A DNA stretch of 64,000 bases. Source: Datnioides undecimradiatus. Its lineage: Eukaryota > Chordata > Actinopteri > Lobotiformes > Datnioididae. Positions 1 through 11,376 of this stretch are shown in pieces. Both the position numbers and the translations under genes were made by a program. The stretch's first letter is position 1, and each line of letters begins with the position of its first letter. The stretch spans positions 380,501 to 444,500 of the forward strand of contig WARS01000137.1 of NCBI GenBank assembly GCA_008933995.1, written 5' to 3'. The notes beneath the pieces are model-generated. The model was not told where the DNA came from, did no database searches, and saw nothing but the letters and a program-made list of their open reading frames with translations.

Positions 1-420
1 CTGTTGTCAGACCTGTAGTCGGACCTGTTCTCGGACCTGTAGTTGGACCTGTTGTCAGACCTGTTCTCGGACCTGTAGTAGGACCTGTTGTCAGACCTGT
101 TGTCGGACCTGTTGTCAGACCTGTAGTTGGACCTGTTGTTGGACCTGTTGTCAGACCTGTTGTCGGACCTGTAGTTGGACCTGTTGTCAGACCTGTTGTC
201 AGACCTGTTGTCGGACCTGTAGTTTTGCCTGTTGTCAGACCTGTAGTTGGACCTGTTGTCAGACCTGTTGTCGGACCTGTTCTCAGACCTGTTGTCAGAC
301 CTGTTGTCGGACCTGTAGTAGGACCTGTAGTTGGACCTGTAGTTGGACCTGTTGTCAGACCTGTTGTCGGACCTGTTGTCGGACCTGTAGTAGGACCTGT
401 AGTTGGACCTGTAGTTGGAC
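1..420. repeat. 12-bp minisatellite, 35 units
   Basis: Thirty-five consecutive 12-base units of the form CTGTTGTCAGAC or CTGTAGTTGGAC fill this stretch with no length change. Variation is limited to a few positions (GTT/GTA, GTC/CTC, AGA/GGA). Because 12 is a multiple of 3, the array reads as an uninterrupted Pro-Val-Val-Arg/Gly frame, but this is a by-product of the period. The array may extend beyond the left edge. It lies in the intron downstream (in transcript sense) of the efr3a exon at 2200-2321. Confidence 0.95.
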
Positions 421-2199
421 CTGTTCACTCTGGCTGCTCTGAAATGATCTCCCTGCTTCAGCCTCAGTTGTTACTCATCCAAAGCATGCACCAGTCAGCT
501 GCTCACTCTGCACAGGCTCGTGTTGATCTGAGATGTTCCTCTGGCATCAGGTTGGACTTTGCCTCAGTGACGTTGCTGCTCTCCCTGCTCTCAGGTAAAT
601 AACTTTTTACAACAAACAGAAACCTTGTCAAAAGAACAGTTTCCTCTTCTTTAATTAAGCAACGAGACGTTTCAGATTAAACCTCACGTCGCTTAATCTC
701 TCCTCATCTCGTCAGTGTGTCTTTCAGTCCGGGCGAGTGTGGTGAAGCTCTCCGGTGTAGGCGTCAGTGGGAGGGAGAGGCCATGAAACATGGACCGCTG
801 CATCCAAATGGGCTGAGACCGTCGCTGCATTAGAGGAGGTGGATTCAGACGGTACAGCGTCTGATGCAGCAGTGGACAGCGACACTAACCGGCTGTTAGA
901 GGCGAGAATCAGTGGGAATGTATGTTTTTTCATTTCATCTGAAGAAGCCGATCTCGCCGCCTGAAGACGGCTAATCACAGCGTCAGTGATCAATCAGCTG
1001 TTTCCGCGTGAACGTGAGCGGCGCTAACGGCCACTCCGGGGGAGCTGAGGAGTGAAATTAAACAATTCGTCATTTTGTGGCGGCCCGCCTCGCTTTCAGG
1101 ACAATATTTAGATTAATTTAGTTTTTAAAATGAGGATAATGAAGGAATCAGTGGGAGCGACGGAGCCGTCTGCAATCATCTGTCTTTATGAGTGATGCAG
1201 CCTCTCTCTGGGTTTAATCAGGGATCAATACGGCGTCTTGTTCTGAACGAGGGGGAGATCTTTATTTGGGGGCGCTGTGGGGAGACTCAACAAACCAACA
1301 TTTCAACGCCGATGACTCTAAAATGAAGAGGCGTTCAGTCCAAGAAAGCAAATGTCTCAGTTTCCAACATCCAGACCGTCGAATGTGAACATCGTAACTC
1401 AGCGTCCAGAAACGAACTCTGCAGGAAGTGTGGACGTCTAAGATCAGATGCATGGACGCAGACAGTGAAACGACGTCCAGGGGTCACCTCAGGAGGACGC
1501 TGGTGCAACTTTTTTGGGTTGAATCAGGGAGAAAGAGTCTAATTATGAGCTTGTTTCTTTGGTTGTGTCACAAATCAGGCTTCAAGTCAATGTGTTTCAG
1601 TCGTTTGGACGATGCTTCAAACAAACAAACACAGTGAACGTGACTCTGAAGTAGGTGATTCGAAACGAGAGAACGACCCCGACTAACCCGAGACCACATG
1701 AGGAGCTGACTCTGTCAAACAGAGCCCTAACTGTCCAGTTAACGATTCAGAGAACGTTGCAGATGTTGCGGCACACTGCCGCCATCTACAGAGTCCAGTC
1801 AGACACCACGTTTGGTGATTGCACGAATTAAACATAGGTAAATATCGTTAAAATATGATATGATCTGATACCATATGAGCCAGACATCGTTCTTAAAGTT
1901 AAAGATACATCGATGCACCGACCTCTGGATCGATCTGAACGTGCTGTGAGCCGGTCGAAGGCCCGATGTCATGAATCAGTTGAGTTAAGCTGCGACAGAC
2001 CTCAGATCAGACTGAGATCAGATCGGATCGCTCCAAAGTATAAAGTCCCTGCATCGTATCTGGATACGTATCTTACAAGTTTGAGATGCACAAAATCAGT
2101 GCGGACACCGGTGTCTGTGTGGGAGTAGAAACACTTCGACAGCTGGTGCATGTGCAAAACATCGGACCACCACCAGGAAAAGTGAATCTGTCGTCTTAC
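421..2199 (-). other. efr3a intron 5 (partial), no gene seen
   Basis: This is the intron following the exon that ends at position 2200, read on the minus strand. The next EFR3 exon must lie beyond the left edge. I see unique-looking sequence with short AT-rich patches and no splice-bounded coding segment. The short open frames here show no recognisable domain. Confidence 0.6.
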
Positions 2200-2321
2200 C
2201 TGGTTCTGGTCTCAGCATCCTCATGAGTGGAGTGGCACATGGCACTGAACTGGGACACGAAGAAGTCGTAGCGGCGGTGGTAGGACGGCGTGTCCTCCTC
2301 GATGTTGGCAAACTTCACAAA
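2200..2321 (-). CDS. efr3a: efr3a coding exon 5 (EFR3 N-terminal region)
   Basis: This 122-base exon of the EFR3 scaffold gene encodes 40 codons plus two bases. Read on the minus strand it begins FVKFANIEEDTPSYHRRYDF and continues FVSQFSAMCHSTHEDAETRT. FVKFANIEEDTPSYHR is a hallmark of vertebrate EFR3A and EFR3B. The acceptor is a CT-rich tract ending CTAG at 2323-2322, and the donor is GTAAGA at 2199-2194. It starts in phase 0, matching the phase-0 end of the exon at 9874-10024, and ends in phase 2. It belongs to the all-helical, ARM/HEAT-like rod that holds the PI4KA complex at the plasma membrane. The next exon is outside the window. The family call is near certain. Confidence 0.95.
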
Positions 2322-3516
2322 CTAGAGAGAGGACAGGAAGTTGTCTTAAGGCCTCAGACCATGAAGATGGGTTCACCGTGATCAGCAACCAAACAACAGA
2401 CTTAGATGTTTCTTAAAACTTATACTTAAAAACAATACTTATAAACAAATAGTCACATGGTTAAAAATATAAATGAACCTCAAAATGAACTAAATGCTAA
2501 CAGTTAGCATCAACACAAGAGCAGCAAATCCTGTAAGAAACAAATGAAACAACCCCCTCGTTCACAATAAATGATCTTTTCAGTCTGAGCAGCCGCTGCT
2601 TTGCCTCCATCTCTGCTCAAGAAACAAACAAACGAGGTCTGCAGCTCATTAAAAGGCAGAAGCTGGTTTTTATATATCGATTTACAAAATGAACGCTACA
2701 AAGAGCTTCACAAGGAGGGAAAAGTCATGAAGACAATGAAAAATACAGAAAAATGCAGCTTCAGACAAGGAAAACTGTCCTCAGTCCACCTCTAGAGCTG
2801 AGGACGGCGGCGTGGCTGCTGACGGCGCCACCTCGTCACCTCTCGACAACAAAGACACACTCTTTGCTCGAAGCACAAAGGCCACACCGGCAGCGAGACG
2901 CTTCCAGCGACGGAGGGTAAAAATACCGTCAGATCCTTGCACGGGCACGAACTGGAAGCGACGGTGATGATGATAATAAGCATCAGAGAGCCTCCCCCTT
3001 CTGTCCAGCCTGTAATTTCCTCCCTGCAAACAGGCGCAGAGTGTCCTCTGGAGAGGCCTCGTCTCCCTCCTCACAGTCAGCTGCGAGCTCGAGGAGTGCT
3101 TCTCGGTACCCTATCATTGTCCACTGCAACAAATTGCCTCTGTACAGTTCGACACTGCTGACCGAAGCCCCGCCGCTCTACCTGGTAATTTCCTGCCATT
3201 TTGTGCCTAACCTCTCCCGGGGGTAATGGCTCGGATGGAGGGAGGTGCGCGGGCGGCCGGCGGCACACGAGAGAGGCTTCCCCTACGCTGTCACCGCGTT
3301 CGATCCGAGAGTTAAACACACATAACGGGCAGGGCTAACTACTGGGTTGTGTTGACGAGCTGGGGGGAGCTCTGGTTGAGGATGAGCATCGTGTGCATGA
3401 CTTCATAAAAACATAAAGGCACCACGTCCTTTCAAACATAGACCGAGACACGGCTTGAACAGTCGCTGCACAGCTTTACTGAAGTCTCCCTAGTGCTCTT
3501 TAGTGCTAATCCAGGG

Positions 3517-3708
3517 GTTAGCCCTTCACCTCATAGCAAGAAGGTCCAGGGTCCTGAGAGTCCTTTCTGTGTTCTTTGAGTTTGCATGATCTCTCCGTGT
3601 CCATGTGGGTTCACTCGCCTGCCTGATCGGTGGAGTGGGGGTGCTACGTTGACCTGTCCTGGGTGTACTCAGGACCGGTATCCTGCCTGATGACTGCTGG
3701 GGTACAGA
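3517..3708 (+). mobile_element. decayed tRNA-type fish SINE (V-SINE/HE1-like)
   Basis: The order of blocks matches the familiar teleost SINE: TTAGCCCTTCACCTCATAGC and AAGAAGGTCCAGGGTCCTGA, then CCTTTCTGTG...GAGTTTGCATG, CTCCGTGTCCATGTGGGTT, and a 3' block GACCTGTCCTGGGTGTAC followed by GCCTGATGACTGCTGGGGTA. In intact copies these are the tRNA-like A/B-box head, the conserved central domain and the LINE-derived tail. Here the middle is shortened and many bases have changed, so it is an old, inactive copy. Family naming is from memory. Confidence 0.75.
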
Positions 3709-4587
3709 AAACAGGTGCAAGGATCAGCGCTAATGAACATTAGCATGTTGTTTAGTCGAGTCCATAGAAGCTAAGTTGTTGTGTTTTCCTGAAGTCCCTG
3801 AAGGTACCATCAAGTTGGCAACTGGCCTGACTCTGTGTCCATCTCCATCTGTCACGGCCTAGGAGTCGGGTCCATCGGTCTGATTCTGCTCTCTGAGGAA
3901 AAGGCAGAGTTTGTGGGGAGTCGCCGTGTTTACCTCCATCGTTTCCAGCCCATAAAAAGAAAATAACACTTTCCCGGTTTTTCCCATTTCGCTTTAAATT
4001 GAACGAAGCCGTTCACATGGAGAGGATAAGCGCTCTAAGTGAAGGAGGGGTAATTCTGGTTGGAGCCGAGGTTCCATCATGTAAATAAGTCTAATCAAAA
4101 AGCGACAGGCTTCATGCCTCACTGACGCCTCGTGGCGAAGCGGCTCAACAATGAGAAAATGAGAGAGCGATACAAACACCAGCACAATTTACTTCGCTTC
4201 CCTCGGGCATTTGAAAAGAGCTCCGTTAGAGAAAGGTGCAATTAAAGCGTCCTGTGAAATGGACTGGTTTTACTTATCTATGCATGCTAATTACATAACA
4301 AGTGGTAAAGAGGAAAATCCATTTACGCAGCCGTCGCCACTGAGCCCACTTTGGTTAAACTGATCATTCTGCAGAGCAGAAGCACCGTGAGCGTTGGGAA
4401 ACACGGCAGTCGGTTAAAATACAGACGTCTTCCAGTTAATGTGTCAAAGACCAAGTTGAGGCAAAGTGAAAACGCTGCTGTTCCTGGTCGAACCTGGTGG
4501 ATGTTGGTCAGATCTCTGCAGTTTCGTGGAGCAAAGACACAGTGGTCGGATCATTTGGGCCAAGATATGGCTGACTGAAATCTGACT

Positions 4588-4806
4588 GAAGTCCTTCTTC
4601 CTTCCTTCCTTTTTCATCGTCCCCTTGTCCTTCTTCCTTCAATCCTTCTTTCCTCTGTCTGGCTTTCTTTCTTCCTTAATTGCTTCCTTCTTCTTTCCTT
4701 CTTTCTGACTGTGTTCCTTCCTTCCTTCTTCCCTTCCTTCTTTCCTTCCTTCTGTCATTTGCACCTTCCTTTCTTTGTTTCCTTTCTTCCTTCTCTCTTT
4801 CCTTGT
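4588..4806 (+). repeat. TTCC/CTTT polypyrimidine low-complexity tract
   Basis: More than 200 bases are almost pure C/T on this strand, built from degenerate TTCC, CTTCTT and TTTCC units (AAGG on the opposite strand). The Lys/Glu/Arg-rich frames it produces on the minus strand are not genes. It lies inside efr3a intron 4. Confidence 0.9.
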
Positions 4807-4841
4807 TGCTGCTGCAGTTCTCCTTCTGAAGGGTCGCAGCT

Positions 4842-4965
4842 GTGACGCAGTGGAGGAGGTCTTCATGAAGGCGTGGCGGGGGCTCTGGGAGTTTCACTGC
4901 GCAAGGTTACGACTCTGAAGGCGGCGGAGCAACATTTACACCGGGGGCAGTTTCTGGTTGTTGTA
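4842..4965 (+). repeat. dispersed repeat, copy 1 (partner near 44.4 kb)
   Basis: This stretch shares ordered blocks with 44390-44530 in the same orientation. Both have CAGTGGAGGAGGTC; both then have CACTGCRCAAGGT followed by ACTCTGAAGG, a GGCGG block and an ACATTTA/ATGTTTA block. The spacing and intervening bases have diverged. Two copies 40 kb apart indicate an interspersed element. Its class is not identifiable here, since no terminal repeats or coding part are visible. Confidence 0.5.
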
Positions 4966-7659
4966 GAAGCAGAAAGGTTTTTGAATCCACCTCTTAGGTC
5001 CAGCACAGGAGTGAACAAGCCTGCGAAGTGGACCGGCTGCAACTTCTAAGCACGTCAACATGATCAGAGGAGCCTCTGCAGGAACACGTTTGAAAGCCGG
5101 TTTAAAACATGGTTTCCATCAAAATGCAGAGAGCTAAACCAAATCATCAACGCTGCTGTTTGCTTCAACTCAATCATCAGTGCAACAGCCTCAAAAGCAC
5201 AAACTGGGTTTATCTCCATACGCGTCGACCAGAAACAGGATGCAGACGTTCACCGACGTGTTTTGAGATCTTCTCTGACCTGGCTGCTGTTTTACTGCCG
5301 ACCTGCCTGAATGTCGGCTCCACAGCTCGGCTGGAGGAGGCGGACTGTTTGCTGACTCAAGCCGAGAAGTTGCACGGACAGTTTTAGCAGTTCTCCCCTG
5401 GCGTTTGCTTTGATTTCAGCCGATGCTGCCTGCAGAATATCAAAGAACAATACAGAGATACATGAAAAGGTCCGAACAGGGTCACGTGAGGCCCCGCCGG
5501 CCTGATCTCCTGCATCGCCACCTAAGGTGACGTCTCTGCAGCCCTGTTTGGAGGCGTCTGCAGTTTATCACAGTGCAGAGCTGCAGACAGAGTCACGAGG
5601 TGCCGCTGCCTCCTGAGTCCTGACTCAGGTAATGATGATGGAGACGATCTGGGCGCGTTAACGGTCAGACCGGGAGTTTGTTTCCCCGCAGTTCTCGTTT
5701 GTGCTGAGCGATCATCAGAAACTCTCCTCGGCAGCTGCGGCTGGACCGCCTCCAGGCGCAGAGCGGAGGTGAGGTTAATGTATATTTACCGTCTGGAGCT
5801 CCACGCGCAGTCGTTAAAGCCGAGCTAATCAATATTTTGTATATTAAAATGGATGAAATGACTCGGTGTAACGGGCCCTCGGTGACGATCATGCAGAAAA
5901 TTGAATTTTATCTCCCGTTTTGTTTTTATGACCCGCGAACCCCCGCTCTCATCAACACCATTTGTTTTCATCAAACAAGCCCCGGCGACACAGCCAGAGG
6001 CAGGTACATCAGCACATCGCAGTGAACAAAGCACCGGTAAATACAAATACAGACAGACGCAGGCTCTGCCAGTCCACAGGCACAAACACAGAACTCACAG
6101 TAACAGGAGGAACAGGACAAATGCACAGTCAAATCATATTATGTGTGATTTGTGCAGGAATGTTTCAAGTTCTGAGTTTGATGCACTGCGAGTCCAAGAG
6201 ACGGACGTTAACTCCAGGATCTCTGCTGCCGCTCCAGCCTTCAGCACCAGACTGATGAGTTCATGTCTCAAAGCTGAATTAATGCACAGTAACAAGGCTG
6301 CATGACAGGCCGAGCCTCGGACGCTCAGACGCTTCAGGCCTTCAACAGCGTGTGGTTCTTCAGACCCGTGCACAGTAAGAACTGAAACTCTGGGTGCATC
6401 AACACGGTGCTGCACCTCGACCCGACTGTGACGCCTCCCGCTCTCGCAGAAAAGACCCTCAGTGCTGATGTGACACTTTAAATACTTCGTCTGATGTACC
6501 CATATTCTAAAATACACTTGTGTTTAATTAAATTATGCCCGCTTTGGCAAAACAATCTCCACTGAAGGTCGACATGAACGTCAAAGCTGCTGGTTTTCTT
6601 TTAAAACAGCTGCAGAGAGCAAAGCTCCGGGCGAGATGACGTCGTCAAAGAGCCCGACGATGCTTTGATGCTCCGACTGGAGCAGGGGCCGATAACCTGA
6701 GGCCCGTGCTGCGGTGTGAGGAGCTTTATCTGATATCAGTGTGTGTTTGTGTGTTTTCCGCCCAGTCAAACACACGACGTCGCTTCTTTTTGACTAAAAT
6801 GTTGAAGGACTCTTGTTTTTGGCTGAGCTGTTTCACTTTGTCTGAATTTCATCTTCTCATGTCACAGTTTCCAACACGCTCACTGACTCGGCGACGAGTT
6901 TCTGAGTTTAGGTCTGAGCTTCGCACGAACGGCGACAAAGGGAGACGGAACGAAGACGCAGGTCTTTGTGTTCGGAGACGAGCCAGGACTTCAGCGGCCC
7001 TCTGTGAACGGTTACCGTCGTGTGATGTGAGAGCAACAGAGGGAATCGAACAGCTTTGGGTCGGCGAAGCGCATTTTAGGAGAATCTGACCGATTTCTGA
7101 TTGGACAGGGAACATAACAGGGGAAATGAAAGAGGAGATTAATCTGATTTTGTCCCAAAACAAGATGAAGAAGAACTTCCTGACCTCCAGACATATTTCA
7201 ATCTGCAATCAGGCAAAAACGGAGCCAGACACACTGAAAACAAGCAAAAACTCCACATTTCTGAGATTAAAGACACAAATTAATTAACAGAAAACCCTTT
7301 ATCTGTCGAGGAACCCAGTCGTTTAACTTTGCAGAGCTGCATCAACCTCTGCCCGCCACAGACGACGTCACGTGACCGGGTTCACGCCGACAAACTGACC
7401 AAATTATTGGAAATATTGATGCTGTCTGAGCAGAGTGCTGGATCGTTACCCACCTCCTGCTGCTGTTATTTGTTTATATGTATATTTTTAATAAGACGCC
7501 GCCAAACAAATCTGATCAGGGACCAGAGGAAACACCGAACACAAACAGTGTGTGTGTGAGTGACTGTGGGCTGACGAGCTATATCGGGATCGAGTGGAGG
7601 TGGAGACACTCGGAGCGGTCGCGGTCGGGCAAAGTTAACGGGAAAACCTGGAAACGGTG

Positions 7660-7660
<1 letters not shown>

Positions 7661-7692
<32 letters not shown>
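7661..7692 (+). repeat. (AC)16 microsatellite
   Basis: Thirty-two bases of perfect AC repeat in efr3a intron 4. Confidence 0.95.
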
Positions 7693-7695
<3 letters not shown>

Positions 7696-8042
7696 TTTGT
7701 GATGAACGTGCTGTTCTTCGGCTGACTGTATAATTCATCCGCAGTGATTCATCACCTCCACCCACCAGGGTTTCCTCCCTTCCCTCCGTGAGTCAGCAGA
7801 ATATCCAAAGTTGCCGCACGCTCTTCAGAGACGTGTGTTGACGAGTTCTCTCAAACTTATTTCGGTCACAGGCGAAAGTTCCGCAGACTTCTCTCAGGCG
7901 TCCTGCCGCCACCTTTGTTCAGCAACCAGCCAATAGGAACGCAGCATGAAATGACACACTGGTGTCAAACACAAGCCAGATGCAGGCAAAACATCCAACA
8001 TCCAGAGTCGGGCTCCGGTCCCTCGCCATGACCAGGTCCACA

Positions 8043-8090
8043 TCCTCCTCCTCCTCCTCCTCCTCCTCCTCCCTCTTCTTCTTCTTCTTC
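8043..8090 (+). repeat. (TCC)n-(TTC)n microsatellite
   Basis: A pure TCC run passes into a TTC run. The acidic poly-Glu frame on the minus strand is produced by it and is not a gene. Confidence 0.95.
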
Positions 8091-8840
8091 GGCCTTAAAT
8101 ACAACTCACGCAAATGATCCATGATGCACAGTCTGATTTACAGCGAACTGCAGGCGGCTCGCGGTCAGTTGGCGAGTAGCTGTGATGACCTGGAGTTCTC
8201 CCTCATGTTGCTGTGACCTTTGACCTCTGGCAGCTCTGCCTTGGTGGAGCAGCTCTGCAGACCAGTTTCCACGGGGACACGTGTCTGCTGAAAGCAGGTG
8301 TGTGCTGGGCGTCGTCTCAGACAAACTCATTAACCTGATAATTACCCGCCAGAACAAACAGCAGCCAGCCTGCAACAACCCAACGCTGACATTAAACGCA
8401 GCGTCTCCGCTTTGTAGCCGGCACCATGGGGAAAATCTAATTAACACGGCTCTCACCTAACGGCGGCCTGCACCCCCCCGCTGAACCCCCTCCAAACTCA
8501 CCTGCCCCCCCTCCTCTGTCAGACTCTAAATACCACACATAAATAATGCAGCGGCGCTCCCTCTGAACCACCGGCTCCGTTTCCTGCTCGGATGAGCCGC
8601 CAACAATGGCGAGGACGGCGGGCTCAGAGCGGGCGGCGTGAAGAGGGAGGGAGAGGGAAGAAATGAAACTTTGGGTTCAGCTTCAGAGCGCGGAAGGAGA
8701 AACGCCGCTGACATTTGCTGCCGGCTTACAGAGGCTAATAAGGGAACGGCACAGGGCCGTTGGCGCCGCCGCAGCAGAGGCTAAATTAGGTATTTAACCA
8801 CCGACGTGAACCTCTGGGCTGCAGCTCAGTGGTGTGACAG

Positions 8841-8860
8841 GTGTGTGTGTGTGTGTGTGT
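8841..8860 (+). repeat. (GT)10 microsatellite
   Basis: A short perfect GT run within efr3a intron 4. Confidence 0.9.
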
Positions 8861-9873
8861 TGTTTGTCTTTAAGGATGGATCGTCTCATTTCCAGGCAGC
8901 GTCTGAAAGCAACAGCACGCCCAAATGCAGAATCTCAGCTAAAGGAATTTGTCATTTTGTGAAAATAAGGCTTTAAATTCAGGCGTTGGAGGCTTCTGTG
9001 CGCCGCTCAACACAAGCAAACGGAGAATTTCAGTGCAGAAGTAGCTAAAAACCTGGGTCTTTGGCTTGTCATCGTATGAATTTGGTGCCATGCAGCTGAA
9101 CGACTTCATGTTCACTGAGCGAAGCAACCGTTTCCATCTAACAAAACAAACTGCTGCTGCGTTTAGGGTCATCGCAACGCCGGAAATGTAAACTTCAAAA
9201 CAATTAAAGTGTAAAACGGGCTCAGACGTTATAACAACCTCCACACAGCTGATTCACAACAACAACGTTAAGAACACGCTCTTGTTGTGAAATGAGGGCT
9301 TTTATTTTGAAACTGCAGGTTTGGCGTTTGCTTCCTTGTGTCACGCTGCTCTGACGATTTGGCGTCGAAACACAGAAACGAGGTTGAAGGCGTCCTTTAA
9401 CCCTCAGCCGGTGAAACGAGCATTTACCACCACCGAGTTCATCAGATAATTAACACTTCATTTATTAATTCATTAATCCATCCTCTGATCACCCTCTTTC
9501 CTCCACGCAGCATTTACATTTCTCATTTTCCGCCCGCGTGTCGTTTGTTTATGTGTTCGCGCACAAAGACGGGAAAAATCGTCTTTTTGCTTCCTGAGAC
9601 TCAAACAACAACCTGCCTTTTATTTATTCTGAACAACAAATGAGTGTTTTTGCATTTTTGGCAGCTCTGAGCCTCCGTAGACCTTTAAATGCTGGTTTAT
9701 AAGCTGATTTCTGATAATATCAATGACTCTACGTTGGTGTGAAACCGAAGTAAAGGAATAAATATTAGAAACAAAGCAGTTAAACGTCCTAAAGAGGGAA
9801 TAAGCATGCACTGTGTTTGTGTTGAGTCTCCTGCAGGACGGACACAGTCTGTCCGTCTCGTGCTTCGTCTCAC

Positions 9874-10024
9874 CGAGTTGGTTCCCAGGACCTGCAGGTC
9901 TGGTTCTCTGGACTCCAGCAGCTTGGCCACCATGTGCAGGAAGCTCTCCACGAAGGGTTTGATGCTCTGGGAGTGACACGCCATCAGCAGCTGGTCCAGA
10001 GCCTCCATGGCGATCACCACGTAC
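9874..10024 (-). CDS. efr3a: efr3a coding exon 4 (EFR3 N-terminal region)
   Basis: A 151-base exon completes a split glycine codon and encodes 50 residues starting YVVIAMEALDQLLMACHSQS and continuing IKPFVESFLHMVAKLLESRE, then PDLQVLGTNS. The acceptor is GTGCAG (10030-10025) and the donor is GTGAGA (from 9873). It enters in phase 2 and leaves in phase 0, fitting its neighbours. CHSQSIKPFVESFLHMVAKL is the EFR3A form; EFR3B has NLFVESFLKM at this place. That is the main reason for choosing efr3a over efr3b. The preceding RYG-YV is closer to EFR3B, so an unusual fish paralogue cannot be excluded. Confidence 0.96.
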
Positions 10025-11248
10025 CTGCACACAGGTGTAGGTTTACATCACTGATCGAACCATTAAATGAATTATTAACTTTGTGGAGAAACGCCTCTTT
10101 GTCTCGACTGAAGCAGACGTCAGCCTGATGGTTCGTCACGTTTGGAGCGTTGCTGTTAATTAACTAACGAAGCCTGTGAATCAGCAGCTGGTCAGGAAGC
10201 GTTTGTCTACGATACTAAACTCCCAGAAACAGCAAACTTGACTGTGCACAGACGATTTGAAGTGATTCTCATCTGTTTCTTTCCATGATCACCAGCGGCC
10301 TCAGCTCCTAAAAGCTCCACTCACCCTCGTCTGTTGACACGCCTTCGTTCCGGTGACGAGCTCTGTGTCAGCCAGCCTCAAATACCGGATGTCACATTAT
10401 TAAATTTATTTCATCACGCTGGAAAAGCTGATTGACTGCGTCTTCGCTGAGCGGATCATTGTTTACACTGACATCTGCACTAATGACGCCATATAAAGGT
10501 TACGACAGAGCGACCAGCTGAAACTCACTGCGGCGTGAACGGTCGAGTAAATTAAAATAAAAACGCTGCATTCAAGTGCAACACGTAAACTTGGGACGCG
10601 TCGATACTGGATACTGTGTCAAACAGAAACGTTTCCACTCCTCTCTTTGGTTCCTTCGTTAACACACACCTTTTCATGCTGGCGGCGTCTTAATTAAAAA
10701 TGATTAAAAACATCTCAGCACTTTTACACTTTTACACTTCTACATTTCACAGACTTCAAAAATCCATTGAAGGCGTCATCAAACTCATGCTCTGTACAGC
10801 AGGGCCCACGGTTCAACGCGTTCATGTTCTCCGGCTGTCGTCTCAGCCAATGAAACACCACCTCTGACATCATAATCACAGCGTCGCTCGGTGCTGCCAG
10901 TCTTCTTTTAGAAATACATTAGAGATCATTATCTGATTTTGGCTCTCGGCTCATTTAAATGACTTTCCAGGAGCGGGAGGCTCTGAGCGGTTCGGGGAAC
11001 ATTTAAACGGCCGAGAGTTTTAATATCGCGCTCAGCCGAGTTCAGCGGTGGTTTCTCTGAGAGCTGCCGCACTTTGTCTTAGATCCTGGATTGTTTGTGG
11101 CTGAGTCCCAGCGTCTTGATTCACAGACCTAATCTGGCTTAATCTGGGATCCTCCAGCAACACGCAAACAGCCAAGTGTGTGCGACAGCGAAAGCCTCAA
11201 TCCTCGTCGGCTTTTAGCGCGATTAGAGAAAACTGACGTGTCACTCAC
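10025..11248 (-). other. efr3a intron 3, nothing else seen
   Basis: A 1.2-kb phase-2 intron with normal GTGAGT donor and GCAG acceptor. Mostly single-copy-looking sequence. No repeats I can name and no coding segment. Confidence 0.65.
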
Positions 11249-11376
11249 CCGTAACGATGCCGCACCACATCCCTGCTCAGCCTCTCGGCCAGGTAAGCCC
11301 CGATCCGGTCCAGCTTCTCCGGGGCCGACACGGCGTAGAAGGTCAACTTCTCCATGTCTGATTTACTGAGGCCATC
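11249..11376 (-). CDS. efr3a: efr3a coding exon 3 (EFR3 N-terminal region)
   Basis: A 128-base exon gives 42 codons plus two bases: DGLSKSDMEKLTFYAVSAPE, then KLDRIGAYLAERLSRDVVRH and RY. The acceptor is TTCAG at 11381-11377 and the donor is GTGAGT from 11248. Phase 0 in, phase 2 out. EKLTFYAVSAPEKLDRIGAYL is one of the most conserved EFR3 blocks. The AV rather than AL in FYAVSAPEK, and ERLSRDVV, match EFR3A better than EFR3B. Confidence 0.97.

Larger units (their letters stand above)
2322..9873 (-). other. efr3a intron 4, repeats only
   Basis: A 7.55-kb intron between two phase-0 junctions. It holds a decayed SINE (3.52-3.71 kb), a TTCC-rich tract (4.59-4.81 kb), a dispersed-repeat copy (4.84-4.96 kb), a perfect (AC)16 (7661-7692), a TCC/TTC tract (8043-8090) and a GT run (8841-8860). 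No further exon with splice borders and EFR3-like coding was found. No independent gene is supported on either strand. Confidence 0.7.

Noticed and set aside
225-602. 125-codon plus-strand frame with Pro-Val-Val repeats
   Set aside because: It is created by the 12-bp minisatellite, has no initiation or splice context, and ends soon after the array.
4639-4897. Lys/Glu/Arg-rich minus-strand frames
   Set aside because: They translate the TTCC-type low-complexity tract.
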